A program made the translations under genes and the position numbers. A model generated the notes under the pieces. That model saw only the letters and a program-made list of their open reading frames with translations. It was not told where the DNA came from and searched no databases. Shown here piece after piece: positions 10,019 through 21,244 of a stretch of 64,000 nt of DNA (positions are counted from its first letter, which is position 1; each line of letters opens with the position of its first letter). This stretch comes from Ixodes scapularis (Eukaryota; Arthropoda; Arachnida; Ixodida; Ixodidae): the NCBI RefSeq assembly GCF_016920785.2, contig NW_024609960.1:310001-374000 (forward strand). The letters run 5' to 3'.

Positions 10019-11233
10019 TGAGTTGCCATCCCATCTGTCTTCTTACAAAAAGAAAAAGAAGAAAACCACACCTTCTCTTACTGACATGAATGAAAACGGC
10101 ACCATCAACACTACCTATGACCAAAATCAGTATCAAGAAAAAGAAGAAAAAAAAAGAGTAGGGGGTTCTGAGTTGCCATCCCATCTGTCTTCTTACAAAA
10201 AGAAAAAGAAGAAAACCACACATTCTCCTACTGACATGAATGAAAACGGCACCATCAGCACTACCTATGACCAAAATCAGTATCAAGAAAAAGAAGAAAA
10301 AAAAAAGAGTAGGGGGTTCTGAGTTGCCATCTCATCTGTCTTCTTAAAAAAAAAAAAGAAGAAAACCACACATTCTCCTACTGACATGAATGAAAACGGC
10401 ACCATCGCGCACTACCTATGACCAAAATCAGTATCAAGAAAAAGAAGAAAAAAAAGAGTAGGGGGTTCTGAGTTGCCATCCCATCTGTCTTCTTACAAAA
10501 AGAAAAAGAAGAAAACCACACATTCTCCTACTGACATGAATGAAAACGGCACCATCAGCACTACCTATGACCAAAATCAGTATCAAGAAAAAGAAGAAAA
10601 AACAGAGAAGGGGGTTCTGAGTTGCCATCACATCTGTCTTCTTAAAGAAAGAAAAAGAAGAAAACCACACATTCTCCTACTGACATGAACACTGATCTCT
10701 ATGGACATGAATGAAAACGGCACCATCGCGCACTACCTATGACCAAAATCAGTATCAAGAAAAAGAAGAAAAAAAAAGAGTAGGGGGTTCTGAGTTGCCA
10801 TCCCATCTGTCTTCTTAAAGAAAGAAAAAGAAGAAAACCACACATTCTCCTACTGACATGAACACTGATCTCTATGGACATGAATGAAAACGGCACCATC
10901 GCGCACTACCTATGACCAAAATCAGTATCAAGAAAAAGAAGAAAAAACAGAGCAGGGGGTTCTGAGTTGCCATCCCATCTGTCTTCTTAAAGAAAGAAAA
11001 AGAAGAAAACCACACATTCTCCTACTGACATGAACACTGATCTCTATGGACATGAATGAAAACGGCACCATCGCGCACTACCTATGACCAAAATCAGTAT
11101 CAAGAAAAAGAAGAAAAAAAAGAGTAGGGGGTTCTGAGTTGTCATCTCATCTGTCTTCTTAAAAAAAGAAAAAGAAGAAAACCACACATTCTCCTACTGA
11201 CATGGATGACATGTCATGGATGACATGGGTGAC
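10019..11233 (+). repeat. Satellite array, 150-bp and 172-bp monomers (about 8 copies)
   Basis: Monomers beginning GAGTTGCCATC start at 10020, 10170, 10321, 10470, 10619, 10792, 10964 and 11136. The first four intervals are 149-151 bp; the later three are 172-173 bp because of a 22-23 bp block (CACTGATCTCTATGGACATG region) that duplicates the GACATGA boundary. Each monomer holds two AAAAAGAAGAAAA-type purine tracts. Some units share a CGCGCAC variant where others have CAGCAC, so variants spread in blocks. Continues at 13240-13450 beyond LINE copy 2. Confidence 0.92.
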
Positions 11234-11269
11234 AAGGACCGAATAAACTTTGAAGTTTATTCGGTCCTT
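11234..11269. repeat. 17-bp fold-back at the 5' junction of LINE copy 2
   Basis: AAGGACCGAATAAACTT (11234-11250) is the exact reverse complement of 11253-11269, the first bases of the truncated LINE, with a 2-bp spacer. It is an inverted duplication of the element's own truncated end. Confidence 0.9.
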
Positions 11270-13136
11270 CTTGGATGAAAGGAAATTCGAGACGGTCATT
11301 GGACAATCCCGAGGACCGAGGACGGAGAATAAAATCGGAGTCCCGCAAGGAGCCGTGATCTCGCCGACACTTTTTAATATGGTGATGGCGGATCTTGCAC
11401 TCTCACTCGAGCTATTCCCAGATTTGGGATACACAATTTACGCTGACGACATTACCATCTGGATGAAGGGCGGCAGCGTTTCCAAACAAAGTGTCACGCT
11501 GCAAAAAGCACTCGACGCCATACAAGATTTTTCCGAACGAACAGGACTTCAACTCTCACCCGAAAAAACGAACTACATCGCCACTTCTGACCGAAGGGGG
11601 CGAAAAGAAAATGTGGGAAGTAAAATCAAACTTTTTGTCAACGGCACACAAATTCGTCAACAACCGACCATCAAGATTCTTGGTATCCCGATCGATGAGA
11701 ACGGGAAAGCGGGAAGTTGGTATAAGCAAGTTAGAAGCCAATGGAAAGAGGCGCTTAACCTAATCAAACGCGCCACCGGAAAAGCTTGGGGAGCCCAAGA
11801 TCAGACCCTCAAGACCATGGTCAAGGCCCTCCTTGTGCCTAAAGCAACTTATGGGATCAATTACCTTAATCTCACCCAAGCACAGAAGAACGGACTAGAG
11901 GCACTAAACAGGGAAGACTTAAGAGTTATCACCGGACTTCCCAAGTGCACCAAAATCGAAACACTTTACCAAATAGCAGGTCTCAACACCATCGAGGAGA
12001 TCGCGAAAGAAAACAAAACAGGCCAAGTGCTTAGGCTCCAGAAAACCAAACCGGGACGGGAGATCCTCAAAGATCTCGGGTACTGTAAAGAAGCCTACCC
12101 GGTGTTTACGGAACCTCCCCCACCCTGGGAAGACGAAATAGTGGTTGACACTAGACCCACTCCACAAAATCAAGGAAAGAATGAAATGAAGAGAAGAAAG
12201 CACGCTGCAAGTAAACACCTAGACGAGGTGCTAGCACTTCTCGAAGACGACGAGAACGCTATTATATACACGGACGCAACAAAAGACGAAAGCGGCACAG
12301 CCATCGCGTACTACTGTGCTAACACCCACAAACGCTTCGCCGCTACACTATGCAGCGAAACCAACGTCAAGGAAGCTGAACTTCAAGCTATTGAGAAGGC
12401 CATCATAGAATTCAAAGACGTCAAACTAAAACGTAGACTTTATATCTACACAGACTGCAAAGAAGCTGTTCAAGAATGCAGCAAACACGACAGTCGCAGC
12501 AAGACCGTCGGAACAATCAAGACGACGGCCAAACAACTTCGAATCCAAGGATATAACATTAAAATTCGATGGATCCCTGGTCACCAAAGTATCCAAGGGA
12601 ACGACGAGGCGCATGCAACCGCACGGGAACAGCTACAGGCATCCCTGCCCGGCCAAGGCTCAATTCGCCTCGTCGACAGAAATGACACAATCGAAGAGAC
12701 CGATCCGGCTGATCTGAAAGCACAAGAACGCGAAGAGAGAAGAAGAACTCTCAACGAACAGCTGCAACAAGACGAACACCCGCTTCCCTCGACGTCGTAC
12801 AGCCGATGGGAGAGGGTGTGCCTGCGAAGACTCCGCACGGGAACAGCCATGACCCCAGCCAGAATAAACAAGTTTAAATGGAAAGACAACGAAGAAGACC
12901 CACAAGCCGGATTATGCGAAGAATGCCTTGTGCCCGCGGATACACAGCATATATTCTGGGATTGTCCAAGTAGTGCAGAAGAAAGAAAGAATGCTTTGGA
13001 GTCGCTCTCCCAGCCTGTGAGACCAAGCTGCCTGCAAGAATGGATCCTCCCGGTCGGCTGCCCCGAACACCGGAAGGCAATATTAGATTCCCTGATCGAC
13101 TACATAAAGTCGGCAGGGCTTGTACATTGTATATAA
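11250..13136 (+). CDS. LINE ORF2 C-terminal two thirds: RT motifs B-C, RNase H, zinc finger
   Basis: An uninterrupted frame of 628 codons starting at the truncation point (no native start) and ending with a TAA at 13134-13136. Blocks in order: GVPQGAVISPTLFNMVM (motif B, residues about 30-47), YADDITIW (catalytic motif C, about 65), LQLSPEKTNYI (motif D), thumb, RNase H with IIYTDATKD, VKEAELQAIE, YIYTDCKEA and GNDEAHATA (the D-E-D-D set complete), then SYSRWERVCLRRLRTG and a final CEECL...HIFWDC finger. Lack of stops or frameshifts over 1.9 kb implies recent insertion. Without endonuclease and RT motif A it cannot act on its own. Confidence 0.9.
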   Translation: MKFIRSFLDERKFETVIGQSRGPRTENKIGVPQGAVISPTLFNMVMADLALSLELFPDLGYTIYADDITIWMKGGSVSKQSVTLQKALDAIQDFSERTGLQLSPEKTNYIATSDRRGRKENVGSKIKLFVNGTQIRQQPTIKILGIPIDENGKAGSWYKQVRSQWKEALNLIKRATGKAWGAQDQTLKTMVKALLVPKATYGINYLNLTQAQKNGLEALNREDLRVITGLPKCTKIETLYQIAGLNTIEEIAKENKTGQVLRLQKTKPGREILKDLGYCKEAYPVFTEPPPPWEDEIVVDTRPTPQNQGKNEMKRRKHAASKHLDEVLALLEDDENAIIYTDATKDESGTAIAYYCANTHKRFAATLCSETNVKEAELQAIEKAIIEFKDVKLKRRLYIYTDCKEAVQECSKHDSRSKTVGTIKTTAKQLRIQGYNIKIRWIPGHQSIQGNDEAHATAREQLQASLPGQGSIRLVDRNDTIEETDPADLKAQEREERRRTLNEQLQQDEHPLPSTSYSRWERVCLRRLRTGTAMTPARINKFKWKDNEEDPQAGLCEECLVPADTQHIFWDCPSSAEERKNALESLSQPVRPSCLQEWILPVGCPEHRKAILDSLIDYIKSAGLVHCI

Positions 13137-13239
13137 CTCCCTTCACCTTCCTCCCCTTCCTCCTGTCACCAATGTCTAGTTTCAAGGGCGACAGGCATCC
13201 CCCACACTCGGTTCCACAAATAAAACATTTTCTCTCTCT
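11250..13239 (+). mobile_element. RNase H-bearing LINE, copy 2 (5'-truncated, frame intact)
   Basis: Same family as 5364-10018. It starts mid-RT between motifs A and B and keeps the whole 3' part, UTR and tail (AATAAAACATTTTCTC followed by a TC run). The satellite continues on both sides: the left flank ends within CTCCTACTGACATG and the right flank restarts at TCCTACTGACATG, so the element sits inside the array with a probable target duplication of roughly 12-20 bp that the array itself makes hard to measure. Confidence 0.92.
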
Positions 13240-13450
13240 CTCTCCTACTGACATGAATGAAAACGGCACCATCAGCACTACCTATGACCAAAATCAGTAT
13301 CAAGAAAAAGAAGAAAAAAAAAGAGTAGGGGGTTCTGAGTTGCCATCCCAGCATTCTTCTTACAAAAAGAAAAAGAAGAAAACCACACATTCTCCTACTG
13401 ACATGAATGAAAACGGCACCATCAGCACTACCTATGACCAAAATCAGTAT
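13240..13450 (+). repeat. Satellite array, right-hand part
   Basis: One full and two partial monomers of the same satellite continue directly from the LINE tail; a monomer start lies at 13337. The array ends within AAATCAGTATCA, after which unrelated sequence follows. Confidence 0.88.
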
Positions 13451-13974
13451 CATCAGCACCACCCGAGCTTCGCCCCAATCACCATCATTCACCACGTGGA
13501 GATGCGGTAATTTTTTGTTCAGAAGCGCGGGAAAGAGCGTGTCCCTGCACGCGTTTGTAGCGCTGACTGTACTATGGCGACATTTTGTTTTCGTTGGTTT
13601 CTTTGTATTTTACCCGTGAGCGCATGCTGCAGCATCAGGTACTACAAAAGACATTGAGGCACCCTAGAAGGCACATTTTAATACATTCCAGATTTCGGAC
13701 TTATGCCTCGCGCAGTGCACCAACCCGAAATCGCCCTTCCAAACACAATTCCCGTGTACTCTAAAAAACGGAGAAGACTGGCGCGACAAGCGGCCGGGAG
13801 CCCTCCTCCCCTGCTGTAGTTCAAAATACAAACACATTCACGAGACTTCAGAGCGGCGATCGCTTTCTACGGAAGTCAGAGCATTCGTGGCATTCGAAGC
13901 AAAAAAGGTGAATCCCACAAAGCTGCTCTAAGACATCATAACTTTGCTTTCAAGCTTGTTAAAAAAAATGGAAG
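13451..13974. other. Nothing recognised
   Basis: Mixed-composition sequence without clear coding, TIR or tandem structure. Confidence 0.3.
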
Positions 13975-14262
13975 GCGTTTACAAATATCTGTAATGCGAA
14001 ATTAGAGCGCAGCTCTTGAGGAGGAAGAGGAGAGGGTATGAAAGGGAGAGTATACCCCTCTTCCTCCCCCGTACCTACCCCTCCTCCCCTCCTTATCTCT
14101 TCTCCTTCCCCTCCTCCACCTCATCTCCTCTTCCTCCTCCACCCCTCAACACCAATTCAATTGCCCGCTAAATTTAGTGAGGCAGTTACGCCAACGGTGA
14201 CGGCGACGGCGACGGCGACGCCGCTATACGCGGAAATGGGCGCCTAAGAGCTGCGCGCTACA
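13975..14262. mobile_element. Family E element, copy 1 (pyrimidine-rich interior)
   Basis: The left block GCGTTTACAAATATCTGTAA is followed by TTAGAGCGCAGCTCTT (14002-14017); the right end carries its inverse AAGAGCTGCGCGCTA (14246-14260, one mismatch) preceded by a GGCGAC trinucleotide run and ACGCCGCT. The interior is a CCTCCTC/CTTCTCC-rich tract. The same two ends enclose quite different interiors at 22330-23030 and 48134-48950. No coding capacity. Confidence 0.65.
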
Positions 14263-15903
14263 AATCGTAGTTGCGACAGAGCAGATGTACGTTCTGGCGT
14301 CCAGACCAGAGGTCCACTTGAACCCAAGCCATATCTGAACTACCTGTTTGAGACGCACGTTGGCAACACGAAGACCGACGGGTTCTCTCTCGCTGATGAA
14401 GCTTCGATGCGAGGAACGTGCATAATATTTATTAGGATGCAACTAAATCAATTCAGACAGGGACTTCGCGACAACGTCGAAGTTTTCAAAAGACGTCACT
14501 TTTATCGGTGCAAAACATTTTGTGCGTCTTGAAGGAGCTATTGAATTCTTCTGCTGAAAGGAATGGCAGTGCCCCTTGAAGAAAAAGAATGCAGAACCAG
14601 TGGAGCAAAATCACCCTCATTACCTGGGGGCAAATATCGTCAACGCAGTCATTCTGGTATGAAGTCCACTTCTATAAAAACGTCCGTGACTAACATTCGT
14701 CCGCCAAGTTGGCCGCATTTTCCACGTCGATGCTGGTGCCGCCCTAACCAAATGTCGAAGTAGACAGAACGTTTAGTCAGCTTAACTATAGCTTAACATA
14801 GTAAAATTCAGAATAAAGAACAAGCTGAAGGCTGAAAGAAACAAGCGCCATCCTCGTCGTGCGAGTGGGGCTGAAGTGACACAAGAAAAGTTGTTTTGAT
14901 TGCGAACTTCTCATGGCGCTTGTAAAAGCAATCGGGGCATCTGCAATGTATGTGCAACCAAGTAAGCTTCATGGTATCTCAACAAGCACCAGCGGTCCTG
15001 TGCAGATGGTGTTCGATAATAGCGCTGATGAAGACATCCTAGTTGCGTCGTTATGTAACCTGGACAATTATTTTTTTTTTATCAGTGTGAACATTTAGAA
15101 ATTTTAGCCTATCGATGATGAGCTGGACGACAACCGCAGCACTGAAGCCTCTAGTACACTCTTTAACCTTTCTCGAAGAGTCTTTTATATGTTATTTCAG
15201 CTCTCGCAGTTTGGGGAAGCTTTTAAGAAAAAAAGAAAAAAAAGAAAGAGGTTTATATAATACAAAATATTAGGTTTTTTTTTTAAATAAAATAAAATAG
15301 GTTTTAGCGGAAAATTTAGCGGATATGTCTTAGAATTTCGCGGAATCTGGCAAAAGTCTTATTTATTTTTAGTGTATTTCTGACGTTCAGCGATAGCAAT
15401 ACTGGGCGCTGCTCAACACTTGAGCTTCAGGCCTATAAGGCTGATGTTGACTATAGCTACACTTATAAGCAAGACATTTAGATTCCACTCCATTCGTGGC
15501 TACCACATGGCGCCAGGCTTTCCGAGGAGGAGAGTAACACTGAGCCTCCTCAAAATAATGATTGAGCTGCGCATCATAACTGAAAATGGTAATGTATAAT
15601 TGTGTGAAAACTTTGAGCACGCAGGATAATTATATAATTTATTTCGGGAGTCTCACAATTTATTATTCACTCCTGATGGATGCACTTGTTTTAAAAAACC
15701 GCGGGAGGAAGCTCCCCCCTGAGCCAGCGAAGCAGTCCTGGTTTTTGTCTCGCCACATCGGCAAGAATCACTTTGGTCTTGCTAATCTCTTCGTCTGTGC
15801 TATTGACGCAGTTAATGATGGGAAGCTTGTTTATGTACTGAAAAATAAGAAAATAAGAAATTAACTATTAAGCAATTCAATTTCATGAAAGGGGCAGGCT
15901 GTA
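14263..15903. other. Nothing recognised (flank of Gypsy-1)
   Basis: Contains only short open frames without domains, short A/T runs near 15070 and 15230-15300, and AT-rich tracts. It ends at the ATAT target duplication (15904-15907) of the retrotransposon. Confidence 0.3.
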
Positions 15904-15907
15904 ATAT

Positions 15908-16289
15908 TGCCGCGCGCAGGGCTGAGAAAGCAACGCTCGGTCACGGACCCCCAGAGAGTTCTCGTCTATTCATGTACCGCACGTAACTTCTATCATTTAT
16001 TCCTGCTTTTGTTTTCTAGAAAGTGCGTGTTCATTCTCGCCCGATCACGCGACGCTCGAGCCGCTTTCGCCGAATCTTCGAGATAGTGACACACTCTAGA
16101 TAAGAGGCCGCCCGCTACCTTGTCGAGTCAGTTTTCGCCCCAGCGTTCGACTCTGCTGCTACGCCGACTTCGACGCCCGCGACGCTCTGTTATTATCTTT
16201 TATACCCTTTTATTTTTGGCACAAGTTCGCCACATTAAACGTTTATTTATCCCTGTTTATTTCTTGTTTATTGGTCACCACTCGTGACA
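15908..16289 (+). repeat. Gypsy-1 5' LTR (382 bp)
   Basis: Starts TGCCGCGCGCAGG and ends CTCGTGACA (TG...CA). It contains a TATA-like TTTTATACCC near 16200 and ATTAAA-like polyadenylation sequence near 16235, consistent with promoter and RNA-end functions. Confidence 0.93.
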
Positions 16290-16314
16290 TTTTGGTGGAG
16301 GTGCGGGGTACCGC
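16290..16314 (+). promoter_or_regulatory. Gypsy-1 primer-binding region
   Basis: TTTTGGTGGAGGTGCGGGG follows the 5' LTR directly; TGG-starting sequence here would pair with a tRNA 3' CCA end for minus-strand priming. I cannot assign the tRNA. Confidence 0.5.
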
Positions 16315-17694
16315 ATGCCCGTGCAGCGTTCCCCTCCCAGGGACCGCAGTGCAAGTCCGATTTCCGGCTCAGTGAGAAGACCACTCAGCGCGGAACCTGA
16401 AACTCGGGCCAGCCGCCGCACCAAGGGAGAAGATCCGGAGTACGGTTTGCTGCTGGACAAGCCCAAGCCGAAGAAGACGCCGATGGCCAACCAGTCGCAG
16501 AGCCCCGCCGCTCCTGCCGTCGTCTACCTACCCGTCGCTCCTCGGACACCGGCTCCCTTCCACGGCGAAAGCCACGAAGACATCGACGACTGGGTGCAGC
16601 AGTACGAACGAGTGGCTCGCCATAATGGGTGGACACCGGAACAGTGCCTCCAGAATGTTTACTTTGCCTTGGAAGCAACCGCGCGGAACTGGTTCGAGAA
16701 CCATGAAGCATCAATCACCACCTGGGAGCAATGCAAGGCTGAGTTGGGAAGAACATTTACCAACCAACACCGAAGAGAACGCGCCGAAGACCTCCTTCAA
16801 GCGAGGGTTCAGGGCCCTAATGAGAGCGTCGTTAGCTTTGTCGAAGATGTTCTTCGACTGAGCAGCCGCGCGGATCCTGACGCCCCAGAAGAAAAGAAGC
16901 TGAAGATCCTAATGCGGGGCGTGAAAGAAAACATCTTCGGGGGCCTCGTGCGGAGCCCGCCTACAACTGTCCAAGGTTTCATCACTGAAGCCACCAACAT
17001 CGAACGTGCCCTTCACGCACGGGCCTCGCACTACCAGAGACTTCCCGGCTTCGCTGCCCTCTCGACGTCCAGCTGCAGCATCCCGGACATCCGCGACATC
17101 ATCCGGGACGTCGTGCGGGAGGAAATCAGGAAGCTGCTACCTGCTGCCACAAGCCCGGCTACGGCCTCAGTCGCCGAGATTGTCCGGGACGAAATTCATC
17201 AGGCGCTGCAGCCAGAAGTTCTCGTCGGCGCCACTCCCGAACCGCCCACGCTGAGTTACGCCGCAGTTACCCGACGATCATCGCCCCCAGCTCACCAGTA
17301 TACGGCGCCACCCCGACGTGAGCCTCCAGCGCCGGAGTATTCCCGACGTCAACAAGATCGGGCGCACGTCCACCCAGAACAAGCTGCGCCGCGAAAGACC
17401 GACGTGTGGAGGACGGCTGATCGACGCCCGCTCTGCTACCACTGCGGGGAAGCCGACCACATCTACCGCAGCTGCCCCTACCGTCGACTTGGGCTGCGCG
17501 GTTTCCACCCGAACGACCCACGCCCGAGGTACGGCGAACGCCCTCGCGACATTGAGGAGTACCTCCGACGCTCGCCCTCCCCAGTGTCGTCTCTCCGCCG
17601 TGGAGCCCGCTCCCCATCGCCACGACGTTCAGCGTCCTCAGTGTCACGACCCCGCCGAGAAAGCGTGTCTCCCCTGCGTCGCCGGGAAAACTAA
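16315..17694 (+). CDS. gag: Gypsy-1 gag (459 aa)
   Basis: Starts at the first ATG after the 5' LTR and runs intact to the TAA at 17692-17694. The N-terminus is basic and Ser/Pro/Arg-rich; residues about 75-235 form the retrotransposon gag capsid domain (DDWVQQYERVARHNGW...NWFENHE...TTWEQCKAELGRTF); a single CX2CX4HX4C zinc knuckle (CYHCGEADHIYRSC) lies near residues 373-386; the C-terminus is an RS-rich tail (SPSPVSSLRRG, SPSPRRS) that should bind nucleic acid. Gag builds the intracellular virus-like particle that packages element RNA. Pol is in the -1 frame and overlaps the 3' end; CGGGAAAACTAA at the stop is a plausible but non-canonical slippage context. Confidence 0.92.
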   Translation: MPVQRSPPRDRSASPISGSVRRPLSAEPETRASRRTKGEDPEYGLLLDKPKPKKTPMANQSQSPAAPAVVYLPVAPRTPAPFHGESHEDIDDWVQQYERVARHNGWTPEQCLQNVYFALEATARNWFENHEASITTWEQCKAELGRTFTNQHRRERAEDLLQARVQGPNESVVSFVEDVLRLSSRADPDAPEEKKLKILMRGVKENIFGGLVRSPPTTVQGFITEATNIERALHARASHYQRLPGFAALSTSSCSIPDIRDIIRDVVREEIRKLLPAATSPATASVAEIVRDEIHQALQPEVLVGATPEPPTLSYAAVTRRSSPPAHQYTAPPRREPPAPEYSRRQQDRAHVHPEQAAPRKTDVWRTADRRPLCYHCGEADHIYRSCPYRRLGLRGFHPNDPRPRYGERPRDIEEYLRRSPSPVSSLRRGARSPSPRRSASSVSRPRRESVSPLRRREN

Positions 17695-18660
17695 GTGCGG
17701 CAACGCCTGGAGGTGGCGTTGCCGAAGACGAACGTAGTAAAGAGCCTCCAAGAACGACGGAGCGCTCCCACTCTCTAGGCGCTACGGATCACAACGACGT
17801 CCCTGCATCGGTGTCGAACAACCTAAACGTTATAATCGACGGCCACGACGCATCGGCACTTGTGGACACCGGGGCAGACTACTCAGTCTTGAGTGGGAGG
17901 CTCTCCCGCCGCCTTCGAAAAGTCATGACGCCGTGGGAAGGACCCCAAATACGAACCGCCGGAGGACATCTCATCACACCAGTCGGGAGATGCACTGCTC
18001 GCGTCGAGATCCACGGTGAAACGTGCCCTGTCAAGTTCGTCGTTCTGCAAGACTGTTCGAGGGACGTTATCCTCGGAATGGACTTTCTCTGCGAGTATGA
18101 CGCCGTCATCGACCTCGGAACAAACCGGCTGACGCTACGAAAACCAGCTCCACCAGCGGAGGAACCCCAAGCGACGTCACCCACGGTCCGAGTCCTCGCA
18201 AACCACGTAAACCTACCACCGCGGTCGAGTGTTTTCGTACTTGTCGGGATCGATGAAGCTTCCTGTGGCGAAGTTCTTCTCGAGGGAAGCCTCCAATTGC
18301 TCCTGGGAAGAGGCATAGGCGTCGCAAGGGGAGTAGCTGAACTTCAGGATGGGCGGACTGTGGCCCTCGTGACGAACTTCCGATACGAAACGCAACACCT
18401 CACGAAAGGTGCAGCCGTGGGCCACGTCGAGAAACTCCGAAACCCCGCCGAAATCACCGCGATTGCTGACGAATCCTCGCCGCCCCAGCAAGACAGTACG
18501 TCGCCAGCGCAGCTCGACATTGACCCTAAGCTTCCGGACCCTAAACGGCGTCAGCTGGTTAACCTCCTCGCCGAATACCGCGACTGCTTTGCGACGTCAT
18601 CGAAGGTGCGCCAGACCGCGGTTGCCAAGCACCGCATCGTTACCGAGGACGACGCGCGCC
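17694..18660 (+). pseudogene. pol: Gypsy-1 pol, protease segment
   Basis: The -1 frame relative to gag, open across the gag stop. ALVDTGADYSVLS (around 17850-17890) is the aspartic protease active site and DVILGMDFL (about 18064-18090) its conserved C-terminal ILG motif; the protease matures Gag-Pol. A linker follows, ending in the conserved pre-RT segment (HRIVTEDDAR). A single-base loss near 18660 throws the reading out of frame just before the RT start, so no full Gag-Pol can be made from this copy. Confidence 0.9.
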
Positions 18661-19372
18661 TGTGCATCGATCGCCGTACAGAGTCTCCGCTAAGGAAAGG
18701 GAGGTGATCCATCAGCAAGTTCAAGAGATGCTGAATGACGACATAATTCAACCGTCAAGCAGTCCGTGGGCCTCTCCAGTCGTGCTGGTTAAGAAAAAGG
18801 ACGGAACTCTTCGGTTCTGCGTGGACTACCGGCAGCTCAACACGGTTACGAAGAAAGACGTCTACCCACTCCCCCGCATCGACGACACTCTAGACCGGCT
18901 GCGCCACTCTCGATACTTTTCATCGATGGACCTGAAGAGCGGCTACTGGCAAATCGAGGTCGACGAACGGGACCGAGAGAAGATAGCCTTCGTCACGCCG
19001 GATGGACTGTACGAGTTCAAGGTGATGCCCTTCGGACTATGCACGGCGCCAGCAACTTTCCAGCGTGTCATGGACACCGTACTGGCAGGGCTGAAGTGGC
19101 AGAGTTGTCTCGTCTACCTTGACGACGTCGTAGTATTTTCAGCTGACTTCGACGAGCACTTGAGACGACTCCGAGCTGTTCTTCAAGCCATTCAGACCGC
19201 CGGACTCACACTCAAGCCGTCAAAATGCCGGTTCGCCTATGACGAACTGAAGTTCCTTGGCCACGTCGTTAGTAACGAAGGCGTCCGCCCAGACCCCGAA
19301 AAGACTCGCGCCGTCGCGGCATTTCCAGTGCCGACAGATAAGAAGGCCGTGCGAAGATTCCTTGGACTTTGA
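18661..19372 (+). pseudogene. pol: Gypsy-1 pol, reverse transcriptase segment
   Basis: After the frame change: SPWASPVVLVKKKDG, FCVDYRQLN, motif A FSSMDLKSGYWQIEV, motif B GLCTAPATFQRVMD, catalytic YLDD at 19114-19125 and FLGHVVSNEGV, all typical of Ty3/Gypsy RT. The segment ends at an in-frame TGA at 19370-19372 within the conserved connection motif just before the tether to RNase H; downstream codons remain in the same frame, so this is a point nonsense change. Confidence 0.92.
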
Positions 19373-21244
19373 GCCTATTATCGACGCTTCGTTCGGGATT
19401 TCGCAAGGATTTCCGCACCACTTACGAATCTCACGAAAGACGCCGAGAAGTTCGAATGGGCCGAGGAGCAACAGCAGGCATTCGACGAACTGAAACGACG
19501 ACTCCAGACTCCTCCTGTACTTGGACATTTCGACCAGGATGCGGAAACAGAAATTCACACGGACGCAAGTAACGTGGGACTGGGCGCAGTACTAGTCCAA
19601 GTGCAAGAAGGCATCGAGCGAGTCATCGCCTACACAAGTCGGACATTGTCCAAGGCGGAGAAAAATTACTCCACGACTGAGAAAGAATGCCTTGCGGTCG
19701 TCTGGGCAATAACGAAGTTTCGTCTGTACTTGTACGGGAGCCCGTTCCGTGTAGTCACGGACCACCACTCGCTCTGCTGGCTTGCGAACCTGAAGGACCC
19801 GTCAGGACGCCTCGCTCGATGGAGTCTTCGACTACAGGAGTTCAACATGACAGTGGTCTATAAGTCAGGCCGCAAGCACAGCGACGCCGACTGCCTGTCC
19901 AGAGCCCCCGTCGAAACACCTTCCGGCTGCAGCGACGACAATGACGACGAGTGCTTCCTAGGAGCAGTGAACACCGACGATATGGCACTACGTCAACGGG
20001 ACGATCCTGAGCTGCGCGCATTAATCGAGCACCTGGAAGGGGGCAGGAGTACCGTGCCACGTGTCTTCTCACGAGTACTGCCGACCTTCGTCATCCGACA
20101 AGGTGTACTCTACAAAGAGAACTTCGGCGACAACAACACACCGTGGTTGCTGGTAATCCCGAATGACCTTCGAGAGGAGATCTTCCAAGCCTGCCACGAC
20201 GACCCGACATCCGGACACCTTGGTTACAGCCGGACACTGGCCCGTATTCGTGAAAAGTATTACTGGCCGAAGCTCCCCAAGACCGTCCACCTATACACAC
20301 GATCATGCCACGAGTGCCAGCGACGCAAGAAACCGCCGACGAGGCCGGCCGGACTCCTGCAGCCTATTTCTCCTCCAACTGCACCCTTCCAGCAGATCGG
20401 AATGGATCTACTTGGTCCTTTTCCGCCTTCGACGTCGGGGAACCGCTGGATCATCGTCGCCACAGATTATCTCACACGGTACGCCGAAACGAAAGCTCTT
20501 CCTTCGGGGACTGCTGTGGAAGTTGCCAAGTTTTTCATTGAGTCCATCGTCCTCCGGCACGGCGCTCCAGAAGTTGTGATTACAGATCGCGGATCATCGT
20601 TCATGGCACAACTGACCCAAGAAATCCTCCGACTCAGTCATACCAGCCATCGTCGTACAACTGCGTACCACCCGCAGACCAACGGGCTGACGGAGCGACT
20701 CAACAAGACAATCGCCGATATGATCTCTATGTACGTCGACGTAGAGCACAAGACGTGGGACGAGGTGCTGCCCTACGTCACGTTCGCCTACAATACGGCG
20801 GTTCAAGAGACCACTGGATTCACCCCTTTCCAGCTGGTACATGGTCGAAAGGTAACGACCATGCTGGACGCCATGCTGCCCCATGAGCCATCTGACAACG
20901 AGAGCGACGACGCCCAGGCGGTTGCTCAACGCGCCGAACAAGTTCGCCAGCTCGCCCGACTCCTGATTCAAGACCAGCAACGCGTCGACGCCGGCCGCTA
21001 CAACCTTCGTCGCAGGGACGTCCACTTCCAGCCCGGAGATAGGGTGTGGGTATGGACGCCCATCCGTCGCCGCGGCCTCAGTGAGAAATTGCTGAAGCGC
21101 TACTTTGGGCCCTACAAGATCATCCGACGCCTCGGCGATCTGAACTACGAAGTCCTTCCCGACGGAACGCGTCCATCTGCAAGACGTCAGCCGCGACCCG
21201 AGGTGGTGCATGTCGTCCGGCTGAAGCCGTATTACGAACGATAG
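19373..21244 (+). pseudogene. pol: Gypsy-1 pol, RNase H and integrase segment
   Basis: Same frame as RT. RNase H begins with HTDASNVGLGAVL (about 19557) and includes TEKECLAVVWA and VTDHHSL. Integrase has the HHCC zinc domain (H...H near 20195-20215, CHEC near 20308), then D,D35E: MDLLGPF near 20404, ITDRGSSF near 20578 and AYHPQTNGLTERLN near 20665-20700, with the catalytic Glu retained. A GPY/F module (KRYFGPYKIIRRLGD) lies near 21095-21140. It ends with a TAG at 21242-21244. No chromodomain is apparent. This stretch has 600+ intact codons. Confidence 0.93.

Noticed and set aside
10011..10899. Repeating hydrophobic minus-strand frames across the satellite
   Set aside because: They arise because 150 bp is a multiple of three; the peptide is just the monomer translated, without start logic or domain.
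10019..11233. CRISPR-like direct repeats
   Set aside because: Whole 150/172-bp monomers repeat without variable spacers, and the context is eukaryotic; this is a satellite.
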